From positions 1 to 32,942 of the forward strand of contig JAJDHH010000016.1 in assembly GCA_030266105.1 (NCBI GenBank): a DNA stretch of 32,942 nucleotides, in the 5' to 3' direction. Shown here piece by piece: positions 23,184 to 32,448 of this stretch. Each line of letters starts with the position of its first letter. Position 1 is the first letter of the stretch. The DNA comes from Eubacteriales bacterium OttesenSCG-928-K08. GTDB taxonomy: Bacteria > Bacillota > Clostridia > Christensenellales > CAG-138. A program made the position numbers and the translations under genes. Below the pieces are notes generated by a model. The model was not told where the DNA came from, ran no database searches, and was given only the letters and a program-made list of their open reading frames with translations.

Positions 23184-24233
23184 TTAAAACCACCCAAAGA
23201 ACCAGTTTGCAACAACCACCAGGTTTAACGTGATAAAAAGCACATATGTCGCTATGGATGAGGTTGTCGCTATGCGAAGCGGAGTTTTCTTTTTTTGAGG
23301 GCCGCGCTTGGGGTGATTTGTGTGCCACTTATCCAGCATCGCCCGAATTTCTTTAAGCTCGATTGTTTCCTGCTTACGCGCCTGCTCACGGCGCTCCTCC
23401 CTATCTTCATCGGGGTCCTCAAGCCTTCTTGCGGCTGAGCGCGATAGCCTGCCTATTAAAATGTGGATAAGCCCCGCGCCGGAGACGATATACAATAGGC
23501 AGCTTAAAATCACCTCGCTAAACGCAGGTATGACCTGCTCGCTGCCCGTTCCGCCCGACATTTGAATTATCCACAGCACCGTTACGCTATAGCCAATTTG
23601 TATCCCCATAGATGCGTAACACGAACCAACACGATCCGCAACGTAGCCAAGCAGCAGCCCAACAAGCAATGTTGAAGGGAGCGCCGCTGGTGAAAGCTGG
23701 GCGAGTGCATAAATAAGCGCCGTGTGCCAGATAGCGCGGCGGCGACCCATGGGTTTCCAGCCGTTGAGCAAAATGCCGCGAAAAAGTGTTTCCTCCACAT
23801 ATGAGGGGATAATCGCCATCAACAAAATCAGCGAAAGGAAATGCCATGTTTTTTGCTCAGGAATCTCCATTGAGGCAAGCGCCTGCGGCAAACCAACCGC
23901 AGCAAAAAACTGATGCAAAAGCATGTTAAGCGCATTAACCACAAAAAACATCGCAACGCCCGTTAAAAACGCATATATCCACTCCGGCAGGCTAATGCGC
24001 ACAAAACCGAATGTTTCGCGCCCCCCACGAAAACGCATAAAACCACGCGCGGGCATATACATCGCCAGCAGATACACAAGCATAGCGTACCATGCAGCAT
24101 AGCGAACAAGGTCGTCCGTTTTTCCCGCGATAAGGGCGACCAGCACCTGCATGAACACCGTAAAGCAGCAGATGAACAACACTACTGTGTCGGTTAGGCT
24201 GCGCTGGCGCACAGCAAGAGTTTGTTTTGGCAT
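23184..24233 (-). CDS. CPBP-family membrane protein with degenerate protease site
   Basis: 349 residues from the ATG at 24233, chosen for GGGGAG upstream. About eight hydrophobic helices. CPBP (CAAX prenyl protease/Abi) family members are intramembrane metalloproteases with motif 1 EExxxR, motif 2 FxxxH and motif 3 HxxxN/D. Motif 1 is intact (EETLFR, Glu147-Glu148, Arg152), but motif 2 reads YALAQ (Gln179 for His) and motif 3 reads QIGYS (Gln212 for His, Ser216 for Asn). Both metal-binding His are therefore replaced, so proteolysis is unlikely. After the last helix of the core there is a charged cytoplasmic segment (DPDEDREERREQARKQ) and a final membrane helix. It is the paralogue of the next gene upstream, 28 bases away. 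Confidence 0.85.
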   Translation of the reverse strand: MPKQTLAVRQRSLTDTVVLFICCFTVFMQVLVALIAGKTDDLVRYAAWYAMLVYLLAMYMPARGFMRFRGGRETFGFVRISLPEWIYAFLTGVAMFFVVNALNMLLHQFFAAVGLPQALASMEIPEQKTWHFLSLILLMAIIPSYVEETLFRGILLNGWKPMGRRRAIWHTALIYALAQLSPAALPSTLLVGLLLGYVADRVGSCYASMGIQIGYSVTVLWIIQMSGGTGSEQVIPAFSEVILSCLLYIVSGAGLIHILIGRLSRSAARRLEDPDEDREERREQARKQETIELKEIRAMLDKWHTNHPKRGPQKKKTPLRIATTSSIATYVLFITLNLVVVANWFFGWF

Positions 24234-24261
24234 TGTTTTCTCCCCTAAAGCTTGCTTTTTA

Positions 24262-25224
24262 TTATACAAGCTTGGCCAATAATGTCCATATATTGATGAC
24301 GATCAGCACAATGTATGTAAGCGTAAGCACAATCGCCTCCGAACGCGCCGTGCTTCTGCGTGCGGGCTGCTCCAGCGGCACGCGGGTGAATTTAGGCGGC
24401 CCCTGTGTTGTTATCAACGCAAAGCGCCTTAACCCGCGAAAGGCGGGATAAAACAAAACTGTGCCCATAACAGCGAATATCAGCGCAAGCAGCAGGTAGG
24501 ATGAGGATACGCCTGCTGCATCAGCAACTGAAGCTGTTGCGGTGGCCTCAGGCACGAGCGCACGAAGAATGAGCGATGCGCCATTATAAGCGCAATGCAG
24601 CACCATTGGCGCAAACACGCTGCCCGTGCGCCTGTTTACCCAACCGAGCACCAGACCCAGCGCAAAAAGCGTAAGTAAATTTGATGGCTGGAAATGCAGC
24701 AGCGCAAACACAAGCGCGCTGTGCAACAGCGCCATGTGTGGATCGAAACTTTCCCAAACCCTGAATAACGCGCCACGAAAAAGCGTTTCCTCTGCAAACG
24801 CGGGGATTATCGCCACAAAAAGCAGCAGCACGGGCAGCGAACCCTCGCCAGCGTTTGGCAGCGATGTGCCTGTTTGGGCAATGCCTAAGCCCTGCCACAT
24901 CGGCAAAAGCAGTGAATTGAGGGCGGTTGTTAAAAAAAACATGCCCATCCCTAAAAAAAAGGAATACGCCCAGCATATGCCCCGCATGCGCACAAAACCA
25001 AACTTTGCGCGCCCACCGTTAGCGCGGATAAAAAGAACCGCAGGCAGGCAAAGCACGCAGAACTTGACAACCAGCGCATTAAGCATGTGCAGTTGCAGCG
25101 CGTTTGTAACGCCAAGCACGGAAACAAGCATGCTCACAAGCAGCATCACAGGGCCTGTTGCCAGCACGATACAATCGATCGTTAATTTTTGTTTGCCGGT
25201 AAAGCGGCTTTGATCTAAACGCAC
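24262..25224 (-). CDS. CPBP-family intramembrane metalloprotease
   Basis: 320 residues, GTG start after AGAGGG. Multi-pass membrane protein with the complete CPBP site: EETLFR (Glu145-Glu146, Arg150), FALLH (Phe173, His177) and HCAYN (His210, Asn214). Members cleave or process membrane-linked peptides, and some give bacteriocin immunity or protect against phage; substrate unknown here. It shares with the downstream paralogue the overall layout, including the EETLFRG block, a late helix and a charged segment. It lies 29 bases after walJ and 28 bases before the paralogue, so the four genes are probably one transcript. Confidence 0.88.
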   Translation of the reverse strand: MRLDQSRFTGKQKLTIDCIVLATGPVMLLVSMLVSVLGVTNALQLHMLNALVVKFCVLCLPAVLFIRANGGRAKFGFVRMRGICWAYSFFLGMGMFFLTTALNSLLLPMWQGLGIAQTGTSLPNAGEGSLPVLLLFVAIIPAFAEETLFRGALFRVWESFDPHMALLHSALVFALLHFQPSNLLTLFALGLVLGWVNRRTGSVFAPMVLHCAYNGASLILRALVPEATATASVADAAGVSSSYLLLALIFAVMGTVLFYPAFRGLRRFALITTQGPPKFTRVPLEQPARRSTARSEAIVLTLTYIVLIVINIWTLLAKLV

Positions 25225-25253
25225 ATGCGGCCCTCTTTGCTGCCTAAATAATG

Positions 25254-26036
25254 CTATTCTATGTGGAAAACACCGCAGGGCCTATCCCTGTGGGACATTA
25301 ACACGTTCATATCGTACACATCCTGCTCGTGCAGCGTTGATTTTACGGTTTCCATAGCAACCCGCTCATCGTTATTTTCTGCGCTTAAATGCCCCAGCAC
25401 AGCGTAGCGCAGCCCGCGCGAATAAAGCCTGCACAAGGCGCGCGCGCTATCCGCATTGCTCAAGTGGCCCTTTCTTGAGAGTATGCGCTGCTTAAGCGGG
25501 TAGGGGTATGGGCCGTTGCGCAGCATCTCTTCATCGTGGTTGGCCTCAATCAGCAGCAGGCGGCAGCCATACACAGCGTCGTATAGCTCGGCCTCCATGC
25601 ATCCGATATCCGTCAAAAGGCCCGCCTTTTCGTTTTTGTGCTCAAATGTGTAACCCACGGGCTCCGCGGCATCGTGCGGGGTGGCAAATGGAAGTATGTT
25701 GACATTGTTGATGAAAAAATCCCGCCCGGTTTCAAACACGCGCATGCACGATGGCGCAATGGGGCCGATTATTTTTTCCATTGCGCTCCAGCAGCCCGCG
25801 TTTGCATAAACGGGGATATTATATCTTCTTGAAAGCACACCCACGCCACGAATGTGATCGCTATGCTCATGTGTGACTAATATTGCATTAAGCGTTTGTG
25901 CAGGTGCATTTACAGTTTCCAGCGCCTGCTCAATTCGTTTGCCGGTTAAGCCTGCATCCACTAAAATGCGCACGCCACCCGCTTCAACAAGCGTTGCGTT
26001 CCCGGAAGATCCTGAAAACAGGGGCGAAAATAACAT
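25254..26036 (-). CDS. walJ: WalJ/YycJ-type MBL-fold metallohydrolase
   Basis: 260 residues. The N-terminus FSPLFSGSSGNATLVEAG is the YycJ/WalJ signature; zinc motif THEHSDH (His56, His58, Asp60, His61), later LLTDIG, EANHDEEML, GHLSNADSA and LGHLSAENN. It is a predicted metal-dependent nuclease linked to the cell-wall two-component system WalRK and to DNA damage response. No walRKHI genes precede it here, so it is detached from that operon, but rlmH still follows, as in Bacillus, with two CPBP genes between. Extended -10 (26073-26068) upstream; ATG after AAAGGAAAAGG. Confidence 0.93.
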   Translation of the reverse strand: MLFSPLFSGSSGNATLVEAGGVRILVDAGLTGKRIEQALETVNAPAQTLNAILVTHEHSDHIRGVGVLSRRYNIPVYANAGCWSAMEKIIGPIAPSCMRVFETGRDFFINNVNILPFATPHDAAEPVGYTFEHKNEKAGLLTDIGCMEAELYDAVYGCRLLLIEANHDEEMLRNGPYPYPLKQRILSRKGHLSNADSARALCRLYSRGLRYAVLGHLSAENNDERVAMETVKSTLHEQDVYDMNVLMSHRDRPCGVFHIE

Positions 26037-26375
26037 GGCCTTTTCCTTTGTTCAAAATATCTTTTCTATTATACCACAATGCCCTTGTCGCAGGGATACG
26101 TTTCACAAGATTTTCTCCTGCCTGCAGCAGGCATTTTAATTCCAAATTCGTTGCCCTAAGCGCATTAAACTGTGCTATTATAATCATTATTACTCCTGTA
26201 CTTAAAAACAGGAAACCGAGCGGTGCAGTCTTTCGTGCTGAGCAAGGAAGATAAGCGCAGGAATAGCAGCGCTATTTCAAGCTTTGATGATGCAGCTCGA
26301 CGCGAAAAGATGCGTTGCGAATTTTCTAGTGTTAAGTTCAGGGGTAATAGCTGGGAAAGATATGGAGGCTCACTT
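26037..26375. promoter_or_regulatory. Divergent promoter region of walJ and the zinc-ribbon gene
   Basis: 339 bases without a supportable gene. Minus strand: extended -10 TGG-TATAAT at 26073-26068 for walJ. Plus strand: TGC-TATTAT (26173-26181) is a candidate -10 for the gene at 26376, which would give a leader near 190 bases. A short CCTGT/ACAGG hairpin lies around 26193-26210. The in-frame extension upstream of 26376 is not supported by a binding site. Confidence 0.5.
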
Positions 26376-26648
26376 ATGAAATACGTATCCCGAAAAAAGG
26401 TGATCCTTTGCTCGCTGCTGCTTGTTGGGGCGCTGCTGCTTGTTGTTATTGCGCCGCTTTTCCCTCGCATCGCGCATGAAATAATGCTTTACATAGGCGT
26501 TGGGCTTTTAATTGCGGCGATTTTTTTGCAGCTCCTGTTTTTTAAATGCCCTCATTGCGGCAGCCGATCTACCGCGTGGATGATAAACATGTATGTTCGT
26601 GAAAATATCCGCTGCAAGAAATGCGGCAAAATGATAGGCCAGCAATAG
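26376..26648 (+). CDS. Small membrane protein with C-terminal zinc ribbon
   Basis: 90 residues from the ATG at 26376, chosen for TATGGAGG upstream. Two hydrophobic helices (about residues 8-27 and 36-56) are followed by a cytoplasmic zinc-ribbon: CPHC (Cys58, Cys61) and CKKC (Cys80, Cys83). Positive residues at the N-terminus (RKK) and after the second helix predict both ends inside. Family not recognised; zinc-ribbon membrane proteins of this size are often of unknown function. It is 33 bases upstream of a D-2-hydroxyacid dehydrogenase on the same strand, which may be co-transcribed. Confidence 0.72.
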   Translation: MKYVSRKKVILCSLLLVGALLLVVIAPLFPRIAHEIMLYIGVGLLIAAIFLQLLFFKCPHCGSRSTAWMINMYVRENIRCKKCGKMIGQQ

Positions 26649-26681
26649 CAAAATATTTTATAAATGGAGGATGTAGCGTAA

Positions 26682-27659
26682 ATGGAACGGCTTGCTCTTG
26701 TCAAAATTCCCACAACAGAGGAGCTGCGCGAAAAAATGCGCGCCGCCGCCCCCGAGCTGACTTTTCAATTCATTGAGCGGGGCGAGGATTATTTGGAATA
26801 TTATGAACGCGCCGAAATCGCCTTTGGCAGCTTCCAGCCCAAAAAGCTCCCCTACCCCCAAAAGCTTAAATGGATGCAGGTGCTAAGTGCGGGTGTCGAG
26901 CGTTACATAGCGCCCGGCGCTTTGCCGCAGGACGCTGTTTTGACCAGCGCAAGCGGCTCCTATGGCGTGACAATTTCAGAATTTATGTTAGCCCAAACTT
27001 TGGCGTTATACAACCGCCTGCATATTTATCGCGATAATCAAAATAAATCGCTCTGGAAACCCACAAGCTATAATGAGCAGATAAACGGCAAAACAGTGCT
27101 CATTTTAGGGCTGGGCAATCTTGGCCTCAATTATGCGAGGCTTATGCGTGCGCTTGGCGCATACACAATTGGCGTGCGCAGGAGCGACCCTTCGCGCCCC
27201 GCTTATGTGGATGAGCTTTTCTTCTTTGACGATCCCGAGCTTGAATCGCAATTTACCCGTGCGGACATAATCGCCATGTGTATGCCCGGCACGGCGCAAA
27301 CAGCCAACACTTTATGCGCAAAACGTATTGCGCTGTTAAAGCCCACCGCCATTGTGATAAACGTTGGCCGGGGCAGTGCGATTGACGAAAAGGCGCTGGC
27401 TTACGCACTAAAAGAGCGGCGCATTCAAGGCGCCGCTTTGGATGTTTTTCAGGAAGAGCCTTTGCCCGAAACAAGCCCGCTTTGGGGGCTTGAAAATGCG
27501 CTCCTCACCCCACACATTGCAGGCGGGGATTATGCGCCGCAGGTGCTGCAAACCACAACCGCGCTCTTTTTAGAGAACCTTGCAGCCTATCGCACAAATT
27601 CGCCGCTCAAAAACGCGGTGGATCGTTCGCTTGGCTACAGCGTAGGCAGAGAAAAATAG
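26682..27659 (+). CDS. D-isomer-specific 2-hydroxyacid dehydrogenase family protein
   Basis: 325 residues, ATG after GGAGGATG. NAD(P)-dependent oxidoreductase that interconverts 2-hydroxy and 2-oxo acids. NAD motif GLGNLG 143-148; catalytic Arg in INVGRGSAID, Glu in DVFQEEPLP and His in LLTPHIAGG, the usual R-E-H triad. The N-terminal half is divergent (LSAGVERY, as in the GyaR/Ghr-like group). Substrate unknown: glyoxylate/hydroxypyruvate reductase-like is the nearest description. Ends in a terminator shared with the convergent gene. Confidence 0.9.
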   Translation: MERLALVKIPTTEELREKMRAAAPELTFQFIERGEDYLEYYERAEIAFGSFQPKKLPYPQKLKWMQVLSAGVERYIAPGALPQDAVLTSASGSYGVTISEFMLAQTLALYNRLHIYRDNQNKSLWKPTSYNEQINGKTVLILGLGNLGLNYARLMRALGAYTIGVRRSDPSRPAYVDELFFFDDPELESQFTRADIIAMCMPGTAQTANTLCAKRIALLKPTAIVINVGRGSAIDEKALAYALKERRIQGAALDVFQEEPLPETSPLWGLENALLTPHIAGGDYAPQVLQTTTALFLENLAAYRTNSPLKNAVDRSLGYSVGREK

Positions 27660-27680
27660 CGGCTTTAATTGCCGCTATTT
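27654..27680. terminator. Bidirectional terminator
   Basis: AAATAGCGGC (27654-27663) pairs with GCCGCTATTT (27671-27680), 7-base loop; overlaps the stop codon of the dehydrogenase gene. Confidence 0.82.
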
Positions 27681-27693
27681 AATCATCGGTTGT

Positions 27694-28248
27694 TTAGCGC
27701 ACCACCGTTAAATACATCACCGCCACAAAAAGGCTGCCGGCCGTGCTCCACTCAAAACCGCGCATTATTGCCGAAACAACAACATAGGCCGCACATGCAA
27801 GCAGCATATATAAACCTAGCCTTCTGCACCCTTGGCGCAGGGCCAGGTTTTTTGTGCTTCTTATTCCCTGCACGCCGCACACGATCTGCAGTGCGCCAAT
27901 CAGCACCAGCACGCCCATAAGCGCAACCAGGCCAAGGTTGCCGCCCGCGCCGCCAAGCATCGAGCCAATCCCGGTGCCCAGATTAAAAAAGCCAAACAGC
28001 AGCACCAGCGCGCAGGCCATAATCACAGGCTCCTTTGCCTGCGGTGGTTTTGGTTTTTCTGGTTCCTCTTCTTTTGCCGCGTTTATGGCGGCAAGCTCCG
28101 CTTCAAGCAATTCCTGATCGGAAACTAAATCTTCACCCGAAGTTTCCTCATCCGTTAATTGGATATCGGATTCTTCAAGGCCGAACTCGCTCTCTTCAAA
28201 AAGCGTATCTTGTTTTTGCTCAAACTCCAAATCGTTTCGTTCTTCCAT
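27694..28248 (-). CDS. Membrane protein with acidic N-terminal tail, unknown function
   Basis: 184 residues from the ATG at 28248 (AAAGGCG upstream; an in-frame TTG two codons before is less likely). The first 70 residues are very acidic and without hydrophobic segments (EESEFGLEESD, AAKEEEPEKPK), probably disordered in the cytoplasm. The rest holds four hydrophobic helices with Gly-rich turns (GSMLGGAGGN). Family not recognised. An extended -10 TGT-TATACT at 28295-28290 (minus strand) lies just after the V-ATPase terminator, suggesting its own promoter rather than read-through from the ATPase operon. Confidence 0.75.
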   Translation of the reverse strand: MEERNDLEFEQKQDTLFEESEFGLEESDIQLTDEETSGEDLVSDQELLEAELAAINAAKEEEPEKPKPPQAKEPVIMACALVLLFGFFNLGTGIGSMLGGAGGNLGLVALMGVLVLIGALQIVCGVQGIRSTKNLALRQGCRRLGLYMLLACAAYVVVSAIMRGFEWSTAGSLFVAVMYLTVVR

Positions 28249-28296
28249 CAGCAATCGCCTTTCTGGTTAGTTGTTTTGTGGTATACATCAGTATAA

Positions 28297-28333
28297 CAAA
28301 AAATCGGCGCGTCCGCCATACGGGCGCGCCGAT
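28297..28333 (-). terminator. Terminator of the V-ATPase operon
   Basis: ATCGGCGCG (28303-28311) pairs with CGCGCCGAT (28325-28333), with CCG/CGG inside; a T6 run follows on the minus strand. Located after the subunit D gene. Confidence 0.88.
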
Positions 28334-28346
28334 CGTTACCTGAGCA

Positions 28347-28970
28347 CTATTTGTCCGCCATCATTTCCTTAACCTTCATGAGCCTTGTGGTGTTGCCACG
28401 CTCGTTTTCCTCAAGCTTCATTCTAATCTGGCGGATTGCCTCTGTGAACTGCGGAATCATAACATATTCCAGCGCGTTTACGCGGCGGCGGGTCTTTTCG
28501 ATTTCGTCCGCCAGCCGGTTACAGGTTTTTTCCACCTGCGCAAGCTCCAAAAGCAATGGCAAAAGATCAGAAAGCGCCTGCACGGCAGCATCAAGCTCCG
28601 AGGAAGTTGTCGCAAACCCATAAGGGTAGGCAAACGCGCCTGATTGATCAATCGTCATCTCCGGCACAGCAACGCTAAGCTCGTACTTTTTGCCAACGGT
28701 TACGTTTGCCGCGCGCGCAGGATACATGAGCGCCTCTTCAACGGCCTCGTTGCCCATCGATGCGCGGGCGAGCACAAAGTCCTGCATAGCGGCGGCCAGC
28801 TTTTCTTCAACCTGCTCGCGCAGCTCCTTATTGCGCCGGATATATATGATGAAACGGCGCACGAGTTCATCGCGCTTATCCTTCATCATTTTATGCCCGC
28901 GCACAGCAACCTGCTTACGCTTTTTCAGGTTGCTCATTTCCATGCGGGTGGGTTTATATTGTAATGCCAC
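28347..28970 (-). CDS. atpD: V-type ATP synthase subunit D
   Basis: 207 residues, GTG start after GGAGGG. Long antiparallel coiled-coil protein forming the central rotor stalk of the V1 part, analogous to gamma of F-ATPase. Signs: the N-terminal PTRMEMSNLKKRKQVAVRGHKMMKDKRDEL helix and the C-terminal RRRVNALEYVMIPQF motif typical of the family. Three bases separate it from the subunit B stop. Last gene of the operon. Confidence 0.96.
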   Translation of the reverse strand: MALQYKPTRMEMSNLKKRKQVAVRGHKMMKDKRDELVRRFIIYIRRNKELREQVEEKLAAAMQDFVLARASMGNEAVEEALMYPARAANVTVGKKYELSVAVPEMTIDQSGAFAYPYGFATTSSELDAAVQALSDLLPLLLELAQVEKTCNRLADEIEKTRRRVNALEYVMIPQFTEAIRQIRMKLEENERGNTTRLMKVKEMMADK

Positions 28971-28973
28971 GCG

Positions 28974-30353
28974 TTATCCCTCCTCTTGGGGGAGATATTT
29001 GTCCAAATACTCTTCGCGGATACGCTTTAGCTCCGACCTGGGCAAAATTGATAAAAGCTTCCAGCCGATAGCCAGCGTTTCCTCGATGCTCCTGTTGGTG
29101 TAATAACCCTGTGAAACATACTGCGCCTCAAACTCATCGGAGAACTTTGCATAAAGCTTATCCGTGTCGGAGAGCGCCGCGTCACCCAGAATAACCGCAA
29201 GCTCCTTAGCGTCCTTACCACGGGTATAGGCCGCAAACAGCTGGTTCATCGTGTCCGCATGATCCTCGCGTGTTTTCCCCGCGCCAATGCCCTTATCCTT
29301 CAAGCGCGAAAGCGAGGGCAAAACGTTGATTGGCGGCGTGAGGCCACGGCGATAGAGATCGCGCGAGAGTATGATCTGCCCCTCGGTGATGTAGCCTGTC
29401 AAGTCCGGTATGGGGTGCGTTACGTCATCCTCCGGCATGGAGAGTATGGGGATCATCGTTATTGAGCCCGCGTTATCCTTAATTCGCCCAGCGCGCTCAT
29501 ACATAGTCGCAAGGTCGGTGTAGAGATAACCCGGATAACCACGGCGGCCTGGAACCTCACGGCGGGCGGCCGACACTTCACGAAGCGCCTCTGCGTAGTT
29601 GGTGATGTCTGTGATTATAACAAGCACGTGCATCCCAAGATCATACGCGAGGTATTCCGCAGCCGTGATCGCCATACGCGGGGTTGCGATACGCTCGATG
29701 GCCGGGTCGTTTGCAAGGTTGATGAATGTGACCGTGCGCTCGATAGCGCCCGTCTTTTCAAAGTCGGATGTGAAAAAGTCCGCTTCTTCAAATGTGATAC
29801 CTACAGCCGCAAACACAACGGCAAACTTTTCATCCGTTCCCAAAACACGCGCCTGCCTTGCAATCTGCGCGGCGACATTAGCGTGGGGCAGGCCCGAGCC
29901 TGAGAACACGGGCAGCTTTTGCCCACGCACGAGCGTGTTTAGCCCATCAATCGCGGAGATGCCCGTTTGAATAAACTCTGAAGGATAGTCGCGCGCATAT
30001 GGGTTCATGGGCGAACCGTTGATATCCAGCCGCTTTTCTGGTATCAGCTCAGGGCCGCCATCTTTGGGTTTGCCCATGCCGTCGAACACGCGGCCAAGCA
30101 TATCGGGCGCCACATCCAGCTCAAGCGAGCGGCCTAAAAAGCTCGCCTTACTATCGCTGATTTTAAGACCCTGCGAGCTTTCAAAAAGCTGCACGAGCGC
30201 CTTGTCGCCATCGATCTGCAGCACGCGGCCACGGCGAATTTCGCCGTTGGCTTGCTGAATATCCACCAGCTCGTCGTACTTAACGCCGGATACTTCCTTA
30301 ACGAGCATCAACGGCCCTACAACTTCCTGTATGGTACGGTATTCCTTACGCAT
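28974..30353 (-). CDS. atpB: V-type ATP synthase subunit B
   Basis: 459 residues from the ATG at 30353 (GGGAGG upstream). Regulatory, non-catalytic nucleotide-binding subunit that alternates with A in the V1 hexamer. The P-loop is degenerate ([19 protein letters not shown] instead of GxxGxGKT), as usual for [19 protein letters not shown] and [11 protein letters not shown] are also typical. The ATG overlaps the end of the A gene by eight bases (ATGCGTAA), so translation is probably coupled. Confidence 0.97.
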   Translation of the reverse strand: MRKEYRTIQEVVGPLMLVKEVSGVKYDELVDIQQANGEIRRGRVLQIDGDKALVQLFESSQGLKISDSKASFLGRSLELDVAPDMLGRVFDGMGKPKDGGPELIPEKRLDINGSPMNPYARDYPSEFIQTGISAIDGLNTLVRGQKLPVFSGSGLPHANVAAQIARQARVLGTDEKFAVVFAAVGITFEEADFFTSDFEKTGAIERTVTFINLANDPAIERIATPRMAITAAEYLAYDLGMHVLVIITDITNYAEALREVSAARREVPGRRGYPGYLYTDLATMYERAGRIKDNAGSITMIPILSMPEDDVTHPIPDLTGYITEGQIILSRDLYRRGLTPPINVLPSLSRLKDKGIGAGKTREDHADTMNQLFAAYTRGKDAKELAVILGDAALSDTDKLYAKFSDEFEAQYVSQGYYTNRSIEETLAIGWKLLSILPRSELKRIREEYLDKYLPQEEG

Positions 30354-32118
30354 TCTCCACACCTCCCTCAGTCAGTTCGCGCACCTGCGCCTTAAGCAGC
30401 GCGGAGATTTCTTCGTAGCGTTCAAGCATTTGCTCCTGCGGTGTGTACTTAAAGCGGCCGATATCCTCACGCACTGGCAGGCTTGAAAGTTTAAAGAAGG
30501 ATGCGTCCTGGCTAAGCGCGTTGAGACACAAATCGTAGTATTCCAAAATGAGCTTGAGCATGCAATACTGCTTTTCGGGCGAGGTATATGTATCCACCTC
30601 GTGGAAAGCGTTCTGGTGGAGATAGTCCTCACGCACGGAGCGCGCTGCCTCAAGCGTCATCCTGTCCTTAAAGGACAAGCTGTCGATACCCACAAGGCGC
30701 ACGATTTCATCGAGCTCATTTTCTTCCTGCAGCATCGTCATTGTGCGCTGCACCATATCCGACCAATCCTCGCTGACGTTTTCGTTAAACCAGGAGGATA
30801 GCTTATCAAGATACAGCGAGTAGGACTGCAGCCAGTCGATCGCCGGGAAGTGGCGGGCATATGCAAGGCGTGAGCTCAGGCCCCAATAAACCTTAACGAT
30901 ACGCAGCGTTGCCTGCGAAACCGGCTCGGAAATATCGCCGCCTGGCGGGGAAACCGCACCAATCGCGGAGACAGCGCCCTCGCGCCCATCGCTGCCGATC
31001 GTTGTTACGACGCCTGCGCGCTCGTAAAACTCGGCCATGCGGCTTGAAAGATAAGCGGGGTAACCTTCCTCACCCGGCATTTCCTCAAGTCGGCCGGACA
31101 TTTCGCGCAGCGCCTCCGCCCAGCGGGAGGTACTATCCGCCATAACGGCAACCTTGTAGCCCATGTCGCGGAAATATTCCGCGATGGTGATGCCTGTGTA
31201 AATGGAAGCTTCACGAGCGGCCACCGGCATGTCTGACGTGTTGGCGATAAGCACCGTGCGCTTCATGAGCGATAGCCCTGTGCGCGGGTCCTTAAGCTCG
31301 GGGAACTCCATGAGCACGTCCGTCATTTCATTGCCACGCTCGCCGCAACCAACGTAAACGATGATGTCCGCATCCGCCCATTTTGCAAGCTGATGCTGCA
31401 CAACCGTTTTACCCGAACCAAACGGCCCCGGCACTGCTGCAACGCCACCCTTTGCAACCGGGAAGAGTGTGTCGATAACACGCTGGCCGGTAATCATGGG
31501 TTCGATTGGCGGAAGCTTTTTGGCATAGGGGCGGCCACGGCGCACCGGCCAACGCTGAAGCATGGGCAGCTCTAGCTCGCCGCTTGCCGTTTCGAGCCTT
31601 GCAATAGGCTCAACGATTGTTGCGCTGCCGCCTTCGTGCAGCCATGTGAGCGTGCCTTTAACGTTTGGCGGAACCATGATTTTGTGGAGCACGGCCTCTG
31701 ATTCTTGCACGATGCCCAAAATGTCGCCGCCGGTAAGCTCCGCACCCACAGCGGCTGTGGGAACAAAGTTCCAGAGCTTTTCATGATCCAGCGCGTCAAC
31801 CGCAATACCGCGGGTGATACGATCCCCCGTTTGCTCGCGGATTTTATTGAGCGGGCGCTGAATACCATCATAAATGCTTTCGATAAGCCCCGGCCCCAGC
31901 TCAACAGACAGCGGCGAACCCGTGCTTTCAACCGGCTCACCCGGGCCAATGCCCGCTGTTTCTTCATATACCTGAATGGACGCGCGGTCGCCACGCAGCT
32001 CGATTACCTCGCCGATAAGTTGCTTTTCGCTAACGCGCACAACATCGTAGAGCTGCACATCCGCCATGCCGGATGCAACGATCAGCGGCCCTGATACTTT
32101 TACGATCGTACCTTGCAT
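30346..32118 (-). CDS. atpA: V-type ATP synthase subunit A (catalytic)
   Basis: 590 residues, ATG after GGAAGG. Catalytic subunit of V1, hydrolysing ATP or making it with proton or sodium flow through the membrane part. P-loop GPFGSGKT 231-238; the A-specific insert (residues about 120-190) is present; [15 protein letters not shown] and the [12 protein letters not shown] segment follow. Ion specificity lies in the K subunit, not in the window. It sits six bases after subunit F and overlaps B. Confidence 0.98.
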   Translation of the reverse strand: MQGTIVKVSGPLIVASGMADVQLYDVVRVSEKQLIGEVIELRGDRASIQVYEETAGIGPGEPVESTGSPLSVELGPGLIESIYDGIQRPLNKIREQTGDRITRGIAVDALDHEKLWNFVPTAAVGAELTGGDILGIVQESEAVLHKIMVPPNVKGTLTWLHEGGSATIVEPIARLETASGELELPMLQRWPVRRGRPYAKKLPPIEPMITGQRVIDTLFPVAKGGVAAVPGPFGSGKTVVQHQLAKWADADIIVYVGCGERGNEMTDVLMEFPELKDPRTGLSLMKRTVLIANTSDMPVAAREASIYTGITIAEYFRDMGYKVAVMADSTSRWAEALREMSGRLEEMPGEEGYPAYLSSRMAEFYERAGVVTTIGSDGREGAVSAIGAVSPPGGDISEPVSQATLRIVKVYWGLSSRLAYARHFPAIDWLQSYSLYLDKLSSWFNENVSEDWSDMVQRTMTMLQEENELDEIVRLVGIDSLSFKDRMTLEAARSVREDYLHQNAFHEVDTYTSPEKQYCMLKLILEYYDLCLNALSQDASFFKLSSLPVREDIGRFKYTPQEQMLERYEEISALLKAQVRELTEGGVENA

Positions 32119-32124
32119 ATCGTG

Positions 32125-32448
32125 TTACCTTCCTTCCGAGAATAGGATATCCGCGCCGATGGCCTTTTCCACATTGGCCTTAACCTCCGCCATGCCAATC
32201 CCCTTGTTGCCCTGATTGCTCGGGATGGGGATAATGGCCGGGAATGGCTCGGACTTATAGCTTGCAATGGCCTCGCCGCATTGCGTATACAGCTCCTCGG
32301 TGATATAAATCACCTCATACCCCTTGCGGGCAAGCCTGTGCAAGGTTTTGGACGCGGAATCCGGCTCCGTTTCAAAAAAAGTAGTGAGCCCCACCGCCTT
32401 AAAGAGCAATATCGAATCGCGATCGCCAACAACACCAATCTTAGCCAT
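32125..32448 (-). CDS. atpF: V-type ATP synthase subunit F
   Basis: 107 residues from the ATG at 32448 (MAKIGVVGDRDSILLF); a GTG at 32457 with GGAGAGG closer upstream is an alternative giving 110. Small central-stalk subunit with a Rossmann-like fold: VVGDRDSILLFKAVG, then GYEVIYITEEL and PIPSNQG, all family-typical. The ATG overlaps the end of the C gene as ATGGCTAA, the same arrangement as at the A/B junction. Confidence 0.92.
   Translation of the reverse strand: MAKIGVVGDRDSILLFKAVGLTTFFETEPDSASKTLHRLARKGYEVIYITEELYTQCGEAIASYKSEPFPAIIPIPSNQGNKGIGMAEVKANVEKAIGADILFSEGR

Noticed and set aside
26223-26375. N-terminal extension of the zinc-ribbon protein by 51 residues
   Set aside because: No binding site at the upstream start and the composition is unlike the rest; TATGGAGG fits the ATG at 26376.
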